DNA of 15,900 bases from an uncultured bacterium (GCA_905215445.1 CAJMPZ010000050.1:1-15900), one strand, 5' to 3'. Positions 5,646 to 13,565 are shown, counted from the stretch's first letter. Made by a program: numbers and translations. The notes: generated from the letters alone by a model not told the origin.

Positions 5646-7514
5646 CTAAGCGGCGACTTTAGCGCCCTTGTCCTCGTCGATAAAGAAGCGCTTGTACCAA
5701 ATGAGGAACGTCAGCGTGGTATAGATCTTGCGCTGGTTGAGCGCGCGACCCTTAAAGTGATCGTCGAGCAGTTTCATGAGCGCATCGGTGTCAAAGAAAT
5801 CAGCAGCCCACGGCGCGGTGAAGTATTCCTTTACGTAGTCGTAATACTTTTGCTCGCGCAGCCAGAACTTGACCGGTACGGGGAAGCCCACCTTCTTGCG
5901 CGTTGCCCACTCGTCGGGCAGCGTGCGGTTGGCAGCGTGACGCAGAACGAGCTTGCAGCCTTCTTCGTTAACACGGTAGTTGGCGGGAATGTGCTCGGCA
6001 AACTCCATGACCTTCTTGTCCAGGAACGGAACGCGGAGCTCCAGAGAATGCGCCATGCACATCTTGTCGGCCTTGAGCAGAATGTCACCCGGCAGCCACA
6101 TGTTCATATCCAGATACTGTTTCTTGGAAAGCTCGCAGCAGTCGGGAACCTGCTTGTAGTACTCGGCGCACATCTCGGCGGCGTTCTTGCCGGTGTTATA
6201 AGCGGGCTTGAGCACCTCGTCGACTTCGGAGGGATCGAACACCTTTGCCTGACCCACATACCAGCGCTCGGGAACCTCGGCGCATTTCGTCAGGAAGTTG
6301 TGTCCCTTAAAGTAGGGGAGATGCTGAACGAGTGAGCCCAGGGCGTGACGTACGCCGAGCGGCACGCGTTTCTTAAAGGTACGCATCTCGGGGGTGTCCT
6401 CGTACCACTCATAGCCGGCAAACAGCTCGTCGGCACCCTCGCCCGAAAGGACGACGGTGACCTCCTTGGAAGCCATCTGCGCCAGATAGTACAGCGGCAC
6501 GCTGGACAGGTTCGATTGCGGCTCGTCCATGTGGTACTGGATATCGGGCAGTGCATCAAAGAACTCGTCGGCGGTAATCATCTTGCGCACGTTCTTGATG
6601 CCCAGCTTGTCGGAAAGCTCGGCGGCGTAGTTGGTCTCGTTGAAGTTCTTGTAATCGAAGCCGACAGAATACGTGGTGTCGGGCATGAGACAGGCGGCAA
6701 TGTAGCTGGAGTCCACACCGCCAGAAAGGAACGAGCCCACCTTAACATCGGCGATTCGGTGCGCAGCGACGCTTTCGTGCACGACCTTGTCGCACTCGTC
6801 CACGTACTCCTCGAAGGTCTTGGAGTTGTCGTCGGTGAAGTCACAGCTCCAGTAACGCTTGATGTCCATGGTGTTGGTCGTCAGGTCATACGTAAAGCAA
6901 TGCGCCGGGGCAAGCTTGAACACGCCCTTAAAGAAGGTCTCCTCCGTGGCGGGGAATTGCAGCGTCAGGTAGGGGCGCAGCGCGTCGTGGTTGACAGCCT
7001 TCTCAAACTTGGGATGGTCCAGGAAGCTCTTGATCTCGGAGCCAAACAGCAGCGAGCCATCGGATGCCTGGTAGTAATAGAACGGCTTGATACCAAAGAT
7101 GTCACGAGCACCAAAGAGTTTGTTCTTGTTCTGGTCGTGAATCACGAACGCGTACATGCCGCGCAGACGGTTGACCAGGTCCTCGCCCCACTCCTCGTAA
7201 CCGTGTACCAGGACTTCGGTATCAGCGTTGCAGTGGAAGGCGTAGCCGGCCGCCTCCAGCTCGGCGCGAAGCTCCTGGAAGTTGTAGATCTCTCCGTTGA
7301 AGACAATCGTGACCTTGCCGTCGTCGCTCGACATGGGCTGGGCTCCAGCTTCGGAAAGATCGAGAATCGAAAGACGACGGAAGCCAAGGGCAACGTTGTC
7401 GACGATATGCTGGCCGCCCATATCGGGACCACGGTGGATGATGCGATTCATCATGGCCGTGAGAACCAGCTCACTCTGTTCATCTGTACCGGTAAAACCG
7501 ACAAAACCGCACAT
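5646..7514 (-). CDS. asnB: Asparagine synthetase, glutamine-hydrolysing, AsnB
   Basis: AsnB makes asparagine from aspartate, ATP and glutamine. The start at 7514 is fixed by biology: the mature enzyme needs Cys right after Met (MCGFVGFTG) as the glutaminase nucleophile, and AAAGGA lies 6 bases upstream (7526-7521). The product is 622 residues. The N-terminal class II glutamine amidotransferase domain (2 to about 200) shows RGPD (28-31), FNGEIYN (72-78) and NADTEVL (96-102). The C-terminal synthetase domain has the ATP pyrophosphatase loop SGGVDSS (264-270), MDEP (329-332) and SGEGADELF (357-365). The frame stays open 45 codons upstream of Met1, but that part is leader. The gene is single, transcribed opposite to its neighbours, with tRNA-Val downstream. 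The gap upstream carries a terminator and a dyad suggestive of control. Confidence 0.96.
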   Translation of the reverse strand: MCGFVGFTGTDEQSELVLTAMMNRIIHRGPDMGGQHIVDNVALGFRRLSILDLSEAGAQPMSSDDGKVTIVFNGEIYNFQELRAELEAAGYAFHCNADTEVLVHGYEEWGEDLVNRLRGMYAFVIHDQNKNKLFGARDIFGIKPFYYYQASDGSLLFGSEIKSFLDHPKFEKAVNHDALRPYLTLQFPATEETFFKGVFKLAPAHCFTYDLTTNTMDIKRYWSCDFTDDNSKTFEEYVDECDKVVHESVAAHRIADVKVGSFLSGGVDSSYIAACLMPDTTYSVGFDYKNFNETNYAAELSDKLGIKNVRKMITADEFFDALPDIQYHMDEPQSNLSSVPLYYLAQMASKEVTVVLSGEGADELFAGYEWYEDTPEMRTFKKRVPLGVRHALGSLVQHLPYFKGHNFLTKCAEVPERWYVGQAKVFDPSEVDEVLKPAYNTGKNAAEMCAEYYKQVPDCCELSKKQYLDMNMWLPGDILLKADKMCMAHSLELRVPFLDKKVMEFAEHIPANYRVNEEGCKLVLRHAANRTLPDEWATRKKVGFPVPVKFWLREQKYYDYVKEYFTAPWAADFFDTDALMKLLDDHFKGRALNQRKIYTTLTFLIWYKRFFIDEDKGAKVAA

Positions 7515-7546
7515 GCAAGATCCTTTCTGCTGACGGCTCAGGTGTA

Positions 7547-7567
7547 CTGCCGCAAGGATTGTGGCAG
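7547..7567. promoter_or_regulatory. 21-bp dyad in the asnB leader
   Basis: CTGCCGCAA (7547-7555) and TTGTGGCAG (7559-7567) are inverted around GGA, with one non-Watson-Crick position. The dyad lies about 20 bases upstream of the asnB ribosome-binding site and next to a TTGACA (minus strand, 7577-7572). It could be an operator or a small leader hairpin. I found no good -10 at the right distance from that TTGACA. Confidence 0.35.
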
Positions 7568-7638
7568 CTGATGTCAAATAATCTTTACTATCATGCCAAT
7601 CTTTTGTTTCGTGATAGGGCATAAGCGCCGAGCGAACC

Positions 7639-7684
7639 GAAAAAACCACGTCCCGATCTTCAGACGAAGCGGCGGGCCGTGGTT
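7639..7684 (-). terminator. Terminator facing asnB, possible attenuator
   Basis: On the minus strand AACCACG (7684-7678) pairs with CGTGGTT (7650-7644). GGG/CCC extends the stem past a mismatch, and CTTC/GAAG closes an inner loop. The 3' side continues into a run of T (7645-7640). It ends about 125 bases upstream of the asnB start. With only plus-strand coding beyond it, it would act on a transcript begun upstream of asnB. The alternative is a stop for antisense transcription coming out of the murE-like gene. Confidence 0.65.
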
Positions 7685-7913
7685 GCGAACGCTATGTTAA
7701 AGAACAGCACCCAGATTTCCTTGTTTTTACACGGGGTGAACACCGTTGCCATTTATTAGACCACGGCACAGTCCATGCAATTTTTTAGAAGGCTGTGATG
7801 CGCGTAAGGTCAGGTGGCATATTAGGATGGTTGATAATACAGAATGTTTCATCGTTTCTGCCGCGGGACGTCTTCTGCCCTTTAAGGCTGAATTTAGCGA
7901 GAGAGGTCTTTGT

Positions 7914-9431
7914 ATGTCGAGTCCGACACAAGAGAAGCTAACTCTGATGCGCTATATAGAGTTGCTCGAGGAAGATGACCTTGTTGTTTCCAGACCGAGC
8001 GCTTCGTGCGACCAGCGCATTGAGTTTGCGACTGATGACTCGCGCCAGGTGCGTCCGGGCACGTTGTTTGTCTGCAAGGGCCGTGCGTTTAAGCGCGAGT
8101 ACCTGCTTTCGGCAATCGCCGATGGCGCCGTGGCCTACGTTTCCGAGGTCGATTACGATGTTGATCTTCCCGCGGTGATTGTGAGCGATATTCGTCGCAC
8201 GCTCGCCGTGGTGGCAGATGCCTTTTATGGGCACCCGTCGGGTAAGGTGAAGGTCTGCGCCTTTACAGGCACCAAGGGCAAGTCGACCTGCAGCTTTTAT
8301 CTGCGCGGCATCCTCGCCAACGAGGCCAAGCTTACGGGCTGTCATCGACCCGCTCTTAATACGGGCATTGAGTTCGACGACGGCATCGAGACGGGCCCTT
8401 CCAAGCTGACGACCCCCGAATCCTTCCTGCTGCAGTCTCGCATCGCGCATGCTGCGGAGGCGGGTGCCCCGTGGCTGGTTATGGAGGCATCGAGTCAGGG
8501 CCTCAAATACGAGCGTACGGGCAAGATTGACTTTGAAGTCGGCGCCTTTACCAATATCGGCGAGGATCACATTTCGCCGATTGAGCATCCGACGCTCGAG
8601 GATTACTTTGCCAGCAAGCTCAAAATCTTCTTGCAGAGCCGTTTTGCCGTGGTCAATCTCGATATGGATAAGGTCGATCGCGTGCTCGAGGCGGCATCTC
8701 GTTGCGAACGTACGGTGACGTTCTCCCTGACCGACGAGCGTGCCGACGTGCTTGCGCTGGCGATTCGCAATGGCGACTGCGGCGTGGTGGCAACGGTGCG
8801 CACGCCCCGTTTTACGCGTGACATTGTGATTCCCACGCCGGTTAAGTTCAATGTGTCCAACGCGCTTGCCGCTATTGCCTGCGCCGAGGCCCTGGGCATT
8901 TCCGAAGAGGGTATCGTCCATGGCTTTGAGGGCGTCTTCGTTCCCGGTCGTATGGAGCTCTATCCGTCCGTATCGGGCAAAATCCTGGGCATCGTCGATT
9001 TTGCACATAACGGCATGAGCCTCGAGACACTCCTGCGCGACTTGCGCGAGAACTATCCCGAGCGCGAGCTGGCGGTTGTATTTGGCGCTACGGGCGGTAA
9101 GGGTGTCGATCGACGCACCACGATGGGCATCGCCGCTGGCAAGTATGCCGACCGAATCGTGATTACCGAGGATGACCCCGGCCCCGAGGATGTCGAGGAC
9201 ATCTGCGCCGAGATCGCGCGCAACGTTCAAGCGCAGGGAAATGATAACTGGCAAATCGTGACTGATCGCGTTGCCGCTATCGAGACTGCCGTGCGCGAAA
9301 CTGTCCGTCCTGCCGTGGTCATCGTGACCGGTAAGGGCGAGGAAGAGTGTATGCTGCGCAAGAACGGACCCGAGCCTTGTGAGCGCGACGGTTTGATTCT
9401 CAAGCGCACCCTTGCGGCGTACGACGCCTAG
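7914..9431 (+). CDS. murE: MurE-family UDP-MurNAc-tripeptide synthetase, probably not diaminopimelate-specific
   Basis: MurE adds the third residue of the peptidoglycan stem to UDP-MurNAc-L-Ala-D-Glu in the cytoplasm. The ATG at 7914 has GAGAGG 7 bases upstream; the frame is open back to a TTG at 7746 but that part has no family match. The product is 505 residues. Motifs: DDSRQVRPG (41-49) in the UDP-binding domain, P-loop TGTKGKS (118-124), TTPE (166-169), EASSQG (191-196), EDH (217-219), the likely carbamylated Lys in FASKLKIF (K235), and AHNG (364-367). The amino-acid pocket reads DDPG (420-423) where diaminopimelate enzymes have DNPR. TGTKGKS and AHNG recall lysine-adding enzymes of Gram-positive cocci. 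L-lysine or another basic residue is inferred, not shown. HAD and murI genes follow. Confidence 0.85.
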   Translation: MSSPTQEKLTLMRYIELLEEDDLVVSRPSASCDQRIEFATDDSRQVRPGTLFVCKGRAFKREYLLSAIADGAVAYVSEVDYDVDLPAVIVSDIRRTLAVVADAFYGHPSGKVKVCAFTGTKGKSTCSFYLRGILANEAKLTGCHRPALNTGIEFDDGIETGPSKLTTPESFLLQSRIAHAAEAGAPWLVMEASSQGLKYERTGKIDFEVGAFTNIGEDHISPIEHPTLEDYFASKLKIFLQSRFAVVNLDMDKVDRVLEAASRCERTVTFSLTDERADVLALAIRNGDCGVVATVRTPRFTRDIVIPTPVKFNVSNALAAIACAEALGISEEGIVHGFEGVFVPGRMELYPSVSGKILGIVDFAHNGMSLETLLRDLRENYPERELAVVFGATGGKGVDRRTTMGIAAGKYADRIVITEDDPGPEDVEDICAEIARNVQAQGNDNWQIVTDRVAAIETAVRETVRPAVVIVTGKGEEECMLRKNGPEPCERDGLILKRTLAAYDA

Positions 9432-9461
9432 ACCAGCCCCTTCTATGTAAACGGAGTGACC

Positions 9462-10373
9462 ATGTCCCACAACATCCTGCCGACCGTTGCCGAGCTTTCG
9501 GGCGAGATGCGCGAGCGCCTTGCCAAGGTCAAGTATGTCTTTACCGATCTGGACGCCACGATGCTCGCCCCCGGCTCGTGCGTGCTGCGCGATAACGACG
9601 GCAATCCCTCGACCAAGCTCGTCGAGGCGGTTGTCGCGCTCGCCCGTGCCGGCATCCAGGTGGTTCCCACCTCGGGTCGCAATCGCACCATGATCCATGA
9701 GGACGCCCGCGTGCTCGGCCTCAACTCCTACATCGGCGAGATGGGCGGCCTGGTCATGTACGACCTCAAGGCCAACGACTGGGAGTACCTGACGGGCGAC
9801 ATGCCCTACGACCCCGCCTGCGGTCTCACGCCGCACCAGGTGATCGAGCAGACCGGCGTGTGCGAGAAGATCCTTGCCCGCTGGCCGCACAAGATCGAAT
9901 ACCACAACGACATGTCGACCGGCTACAAGTACCGTGAGGTCACCGTCGGCATGCGCGGCGATGTGCCCGACGATGAGGTCCAGGCCATCCTGGACGAGGC
10001 CGGCTGCGGTCTGGTCTGGGCTTGCAACGGCCATCTGACTCACCTGTCCAAGCCGACGACGCTCGAGCTTAATCGCGTCGAGGACGGCCGCGCCTTCAAC
10101 ATCAATCCGGCGGGTCTCAACAAAGGCGTTGCCATTGCGCGCTTCTGCGAGCACCTGGGGATCGAGCGCGAGGAGACGCTTGCGCTCGGTGACTCCGAGT
10201 CCGACTTCTACATGGCCGACCATGTTGGCATGTTCTGCCTGGTCGAGAACGGTCTGACGAGCGCCGGTGCCCCGGAGTTCTTGGATGCCTGCGACAATGC
10301 CTATATTACGCGCGGCAAGATTGTCGACGGTTGGGTGGCAACGGCCGAGCTGTTGGTCGCGGCCCGTTCGTAG
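9462..10373 (+). CDS. HAD-superfamily (Cof-like, IIB) phosphatase of unknown substrate
   Basis: This is a 303-residue cytosolic hydrolase of the haloacid dehalogenase superfamily. All four catalytic motifs are present: DLDAT (29-33) with the nucleophile and acid Asp, TSGR (70-73), K221 in LNKGVAI, and GDSESD (243-248) for Mg2+. The long cap between motifs II and III places it in subclass IIB (Cof type), which dephosphorylates sugar phosphates and related metabolites. The ATG at 9462 is preferred over GTG at 9456 because ACGGAG ends just before it. It follows the murE-like gene by 30 bases and precedes murI by 51, so it is probably co-transcribed. The substrate cannot be read from sequence. 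A link to cell-wall sugar metabolism is only suggested by position. Confidence 0.85.
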   Translation: MSHNILPTVAELSGEMRERLAKVKYVFTDLDATMLAPGSCVLRDNDGNPSTKLVEAVVALARAGIQVVPTSGRNRTMIHEDARVLGLNSYIGEMGGLVMYDLKANDWEYLTGDMPYDPACGLTPHQVIEQTGVCEKILARWPHKIEYHNDMSTGYKYREVTVGMRGDVPDDEVQAILDEAGCGLVWACNGHLTHLSKPTTLELNRVEDGRAFNINPAGLNKGVAIARFCEHLGIEREETLALGDSESDFYMADHVGMFCLVENGLTSAGAPEFLDACDNAYITRGKIVDGWVATAELLVAARS

Positions 10374-10424
10374 CGCGACGCATCACGCATGGTCGCATTT
10401 TTCGAGAGAGAATCTGGTGAGGTA

Positions 10425-11309
10425 ATGTCCGATATCGATAATCTGGCCGGGGACACGCGTCCGATCGGCGTGTTCGACTCGGGCCTGGGCGGCTTAACGG
10501 TCGCGCGCGCGATCGCAACGGCGCTTCCGCGCGAGTCCGTCTACTATTTCGGTGACACTAAACGCTGCCCTTATGGCACCCGCACCGAGGACGAGGTTCG
10601 CTCGTTTGCGCTGCAGGCGGGCCGCTGGCTATCGAGGCACGACGTTAAGATCATGGTCATCGCCTGTAACACGGCGACCGCCGCGGCCTTGCGTCTGGCT
10701 CAGCAAGTGCTCGACGTTCCTGTGATCGGCGTGATCGCCCCGGGCGCACGCGCCGCCATCAACAGCACGCGTACGCGTCGCGTGGGCGTGCTCGCCACCA
10801 ACCTCACCATTCGCTCGGGCGCCTACACGCGCGCCATCCAGGATTTGGATGCTGGTGTCGATGTGTATGGCTGCCCGGCTTCGAGCTTTGTCGAGGTCGT
10901 CGAGCACGAGCTCGCCTCGGGCGCGCATCTGCAGGAGCAGTGGCTCGAGAACGAGGATATTTTTGATACGCCAGCCGTTCGCGCGCTGGTCGGCACCACA
11001 GTCGAGCCGCTGCACGATCGTGGCATCGATACCGTGGTACTCGGCTGCACGCATTTCCCGCTGCTGGTGGGTCCCATCCGCCATGCGCTAGGACCCGGGG
11101 TGCGCGTGGTGAGCTCCGCCGAGGAGACCACCCGCGAGCTGACCGATATCCTCACGCGCCGTGAGCAGCTGGCGGGCGATGCCGCCGAGCCACAGCATCG
11201 CTTTGCCACCACGTCTGACAACATTGCCGAGTTTGCGGTGGCGGGTAGCTTTATCTTTGGCCAGCCGCTTAAAAGCATCGAGCATGTCGATATCGACGAA
11301 CTCGGTTAG
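10425..11309 (+). CDS. murI: Glutamate racemase MurI
   Basis: MurI interconverts L- and D-glutamate without a cofactor, supplying D-Glu for peptidoglycan. The product is 294 residues from the ATG at 10425, which has GGTGAGG just upstream; an in-frame ATG at 10389 lacks a ribosome-binding site. Key residues are DSGLGG (18-23), the first catalytic Cys in CNTAT (C81) and the second in GCTH (C208). The N-terminal IGVFDSGLGGLTV is the classic family start. It precedes rph and rdgB, the same order as in many Firmicutes, and lies 53 bases from rph. Confidence 0.95.
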   Translation: MSDIDNLAGDTRPIGVFDSGLGGLTVARAIATALPRESVYYFGDTKRCPYGTRTEDEVRSFALQAGRWLSRHDVKIMVIACNTATAAALRLAQQVLDVPVIGVIAPGARAAINSTRTRRVGVLATNLTIRSGAYTRAIQDLDAGVDVYGCPASSFVEVVEHELASGAHLQEQWLENEDIFDTPAVRALVGTTVEPLHDRGIDTVVLGCTHFPLLVGPIRHALGPGVRVVSSAEETTRELTDILTRREQLAGDAAEPQHRFATTSDNIAEFAVAGSFIFGQPLKSIEHVDIDELG

Positions 11310-11362
11310 GCTCGCAATGTCGCCGGAGGCTTCGCCACATCTTTTGCCGAAAGGATAGTTCC

Positions 11363-12088
11363 ATGGAATACATGCAGGTCAACCGCGCCAACGGCCGCGC
11401 TGTCAACGAGCTGCGCCCCGTTAAGCTCACCCGCGGCGTCATGAAGCACGCCCACGGCTCGTGCCTGGCTGAGTTCGGCGACACGCACGTACTGTGCGCC
11501 GCCACCATCGAGGAGGGTGTGCCTGGTTGGCGCAAGGGCGCCAAGGCCGGCTGGGTAACGGCGGAATATGCGATGCTACCGGCCTCGACCGGTAAACGCT
11601 GCAAGCGCGAGCATGCCAACCGCAAGGGCCGCTCCATGGAGATCGAGCGGCTTATCGGCCGCAGCCTGCGTACCGTCGTCAATATGAAGGCGCTCGGCGA
11701 GTACACCGTTACCGTCGACTGCGATGTGATCCAGGCCGATGGCGGCACGCGTACGGCGAGCATTACCGGCGCCTGGGTGGCGCTGCACGACGCCCTTGCC
11801 ATGTGGGTCGAGGCGGGCAAACTCGAGCGCATCCCGCTCACGGGCCAGGTTGCCGCCATTTCCATGGGCGTCGTCGACGGCAACACCCTGCTCGACTTGG
11901 ATTATTCCGAGGACAGCCACGCCGAGGTCGACATGAACCTCGTCGCCACCGATTCTGGTGAGATGATCGAACTCCAGGGTACCGGCGAGCAGGCGCCCTT
12001 CGACCGCAAGCGTCTCAACGCTCTGCTCGACCTGGGTGACAAGGGTATCGCCGAGCTCATCGAGCTTCAGCGCCAAGCCCTCGCCTAA
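11363..12088 (+). CDS. rph: Ribonuclease PH
   Basis: RNase PH is a phosphate-dependent 3'-5' exoribonuclease that trims tRNA 3' ends and degrades structured RNA, acting as a hexamer. At 241 residues it has the usual length. The sequence RPVKLTRGVMKHAHGSCL near the N-terminus, the block CKREHANRKGR, and DCDVIQADGGTRTASITG in the middle are family hallmarks covering the active-site region. The ATG at 11363 has AAAGGA 7 bases upstream. A terminator hairpin begins right after the stop, so rph probably ends the murE-HAD-murI-rph transcript, with rdgB and dtd starting or reading through beyond it. Confidence 0.96.
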   Translation: MEYMQVNRANGRAVNELRPVKLTRGVMKHAHGSCLAEFGDTHVLCAATIEEGVPGWRKGAKAGWVTAEYAMLPASTGKRCKREHANRKGRSMEIERLIGRSLRTVVNMKALGEYTVTVDCDVIQADGGTRTASITGAWVALHDALAMWVEAGKLERIPLTGQVAAISMGVVDGNTLLDLDYSEDSHAEVDMNLVATDSGEMIELQGTGEQAPFDRKRLNALLDLGDKGIAELIELQRQALA

Positions 12089-12125
12089 CCTGCCAAAAAG
12101 GGACAGGTTTATTTTGGCAGGTTTT
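12089..12125 (+). terminator. Terminator after rph
   Basis: CCTGCCAAAA (12089-12098) is perfectly complementary to TTTTGGCAGG (12112-12121) across a 13-base loop. TTTT follows at 12122-12125. It starts on the base after the rph stop. The loop carries GACAGGTTTA, a near copy of the GGCAGGTTTT at the 3' end, so an alternative fold may exist. Confidence 0.85.
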
Positions 12126-12234
12126 ATCTGGGAAAACGTCGAAGTATAAGACTGCCGTTGATTGAGACGGGAGAGAGGCCGAAGTCCTCGTCGTCCTCAA
12201 CTCGTCATTGCTATAGAGACAAAGGAGACCAGCT

Positions 12235-12876
12235 ATGGCACTTGAGAAGATTGACATCGACACCCTCGACCCGGCGGCGACCATCGTCGTGGCAACCGGC
12301 AACGCCCATAAGCTCACCGAGATCGAGGCCATTTTGGGCAAGGTCATGCCCGAGGTGCGCTTTGTGGCGCTCGGCCAGCTGGGCGATTTTGAGGACCCCG
12401 AGGAAAACGGCACGACGTTTTTGGAGAACGCCATCATCAAGGCGCAGGCTGCGGTCGAGGAGACGGGCCTTATGGCCATCGCCGACGACTCCGGCTTGGT
12501 CGTCGATGCGTTGGACGGTGAGCCGGGCGTGTATAGCGCGCGCTATGCGGGCGTGCATGGCGACGATGCCGCCAACAACGCCAAGCTTCTCGTTAACCTG
12601 GAAGGCGTGGCAGACGAGGACCGTACCGCGCGCTTTATGAGCGTCGTCGCGCTTATCGATACGGACGGCCTGGTCACCTATGGCGAGGGCGCCTGCGAAG
12701 GCGTTATCGCGCACGAGGGCCGCGGCGAACACGGTTTTGGCTACGACCCGCTGTTCCTGCCGGTCGATACGCCGGGCAAGACCATGGCCGAGCTCACGGC
12801 GGACGAGAAGAACGCCATCAGCCATCGTTTCCATGCGCTCGAGCATCTGTCCGCCAAGCTGACGGGCGAGGAGTAG
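12235..12876 (+). CDS. rdgB: dITP/XTP pyrophosphatase (RdgB/HAM1 family)
   Basis: RdgB hydrolyses non-canonical purine triphosphates such as dITP, ITP and XTP to monophosphates, keeping deaminated bases out of DNA and RNA. The 213-residue product carries ATGNAHKLTEIEAIL (20-34), which binds the triphosphate, ENGTTFLENAIIKA, ADDSGLVVDALDGEPG (83-98) with the metal-binding acidic residues, GFGYDPLF, and SHRFHAL near the C-terminus, where most relatives have SHRGRAL. The ATG at 12235 has an excellent AAAGGAG at 12221-12227. It is 146 bases from rph, with a terminator between, and 3 bases from dtd, with which it is certainly paired. Confidence 0.95.
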   Translation: MALEKIDIDTLDPAATIVVATGNAHKLTEIEAILGKVMPEVRFVALGQLGDFEDPEENGTTFLENAIIKAQAAVEETGLMAIADDSGLVVDALDGEPGVYSARYAGVHGDDAANNAKLLVNLEGVADEDRTARFMSVVALIDTDGLVTYGEGACEGVIAHEGRGEHGFGYDPLFLPVDTPGKTMAELTADEKNAISHRFHALEHLSAKLTGEE

Positions 12877-12879
12877 ACC

Positions 12880-13326
12880 GTGCGTGCGGTGGTGCAGCGC
12901 GTGCTCAACGCCAGCGTGACAGTCGACGGCGAGTGCGTGGGCCGTATTGGACGCGGCTACTTGGTGCTGCTGGGCGTGGGCCACGGCGACACACGCGCCG
13001 AAGCCGACAAGCTGTGGGGCAAGCTCCGCGGGCTGCGTATCAACGAGGACGAGAACGGCAAGACCAACTTGGCGCTGGCGGATGTCGACGGCGAGGTGCT
13101 CGTGGTGTCGCAGTTCACGCTGTTTGCCGACTGCCGCCACGGCCGCCGTCCGTCGTTTACGGACGCCGGCGCGCCCGATGTCGCTAACGAACTTTACGAG
13201 TACCTTTTGACACTCGTCGCTCAGGACGTTGAGCATGTGGCGCACGGTATCTTTGGCGCCGATATGAAGGTCGACCTGGTCAACGACGGTCCGTTCACCA
13301 TCGTCCTGGACACAGACAATCTTTAG
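12880..13326 (+). CDS. dtd: D-aminoacyl-tRNA deacylase
   Basis: Dtd removes D-amino acids (and glycine from tRNA-Ala) from mischarged tRNAs, which is chiral proofreading in translation. The 148-residue length is typical. The active site is formed by SQFTLFAD (77-84) and the Gly-cisPro motif in NDGPFT (G137-P138). The N-terminus MRAVVQRVLNASVTV matches the family. The start is GTG at 12880, three bases after the rdgB stop, with GAGGAG at 12868-12873 inside the end of rdgB, so the two are translationally close. A nearby supply of D-Glu from MurI makes this neighbour fitting but does not prove a link. Confidence 0.95.
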   Translation: MRAVVQRVLNASVTVDGECVGRIGRGYLVLLGVGHGDTRAEADKLWGKLRGLRINEDENGKTNLALADVDGEVLVVSQFTLFADCRHGRRPSFTDAGAPDVANELYEYLLTLVAQDVEHVAHGIFGADMKVDLVNDGPFTIVLDTDNL

Positions 13327-13354
13327 GTTACGCGGTTTTACCAAACCGCGTAAC
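13327..13354. repeat. Perfect 12-bp palindrome after dtd
   Basis: GTTACGCGGTTT (13327-13338) and AAACCGCGTAAC (13343-13354) are perfectly inverted around TACC, starting on the base after the dtd stop. No T-run follows, so it is not a standard intrinsic terminator. It may protect the mRNA 3' end or stop transcription with help. Confidence 0.75.
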
Positions 13355-13371
13355 TACTCGACGCTGCACGG

Positions 13372-13463
13372 CCACCATTCGGCCAATCTGTCGCTCAAAC
13401 CGTCGCTCGCGTACCAAAGTACGCGTCGCTCCTCTTTCGCGACACCTTGGCTCGAATGGTGGT
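13372..13463. repeat. Nested palindromic element of about 92 bp
   Basis: Outer arms CCACCATTC (13372-13380) and GAATGGTGG (13454-13462) pair, then CCAA with TTGG, then TGTCGC (13389-13394) with GCGACA (13439-13444), and at the core CGCGTAC (13408-13414) with GTACGCG (13419-13425) around CAAA. GTCGCTC occurs three times within it. It resembles an extragenic palindromic repeat. It has no T-run. Confidence 0.65.
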
Positions 13464-13535
13464 CGTTCGCTGACGTGAACTGGTCATGTGAGGTTATCGT
13501 CTGGTACGTATTTGGGACCGGGCTTTTTTAGCTGC

Positions 13536-13565
13536 TTGCGTATGGCTGCAACAGGGTGCTATAGT
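13536..13565 (+). promoter_or_regulatory. Sigma-70-type promoter of veg-ispE
   Basis: TTGCGT (13536-13541), an 18-base spacer and TATAGT (13560-13565) match the vegetative consensus at four and five of six positions. Transcription should start near 13572, giving a leader of about 60 bases before veg. Confidence 0.72.

Larger units (their letters stand above)
7515..7913. other. Divergent asnB / murE-like intergenic region
   Basis: This 399-base gap separates asnB (minus) from the MurE-family gene (plus). It holds the asnB dyad and the asnB-facing terminator. Plus-strand GATAATAC near 7833-7840 is a possible extended -10 for the MurE gene, with no clear -35. The frame of each flanking gene stays open into the gap without matching family starts. 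Confidence 0.6.

Noticed and set aside
6345..7571. 408-codon plus-strand open frame
   Set aside because: It is antisense to asnB, which has all catalytic motifs. There is no recognisable domain in this frame.
7515..7649. 45-codon N-terminal extension of AsnB
   Set aside because: Glutamine-dependent asparagine synthetases need Cys at position 2, which only the start at 7514 provides.
7727..7852. 41-codon minus-strand frame upstream of the asnB-facing terminator, as a leader peptide
   Set aside because: Only two asparagine codons near its end, no clear ribosome-binding site, and no supporting pairing that links its translation to the hairpin.
7639..7913. T-box riboswitch upstream of asnB
   Set aside because: The conserved T-box sequence (AGGGTGGNACCGCG type) is absent on the minus strand before the terminator.
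7938..10223. Very long minus-strand open frame (761 codons)
   Set aside because: It lies opposite the MurE-family and HAD genes, whose motifs are complete. It has no family resemblance and arises from GC-rich codon bias.
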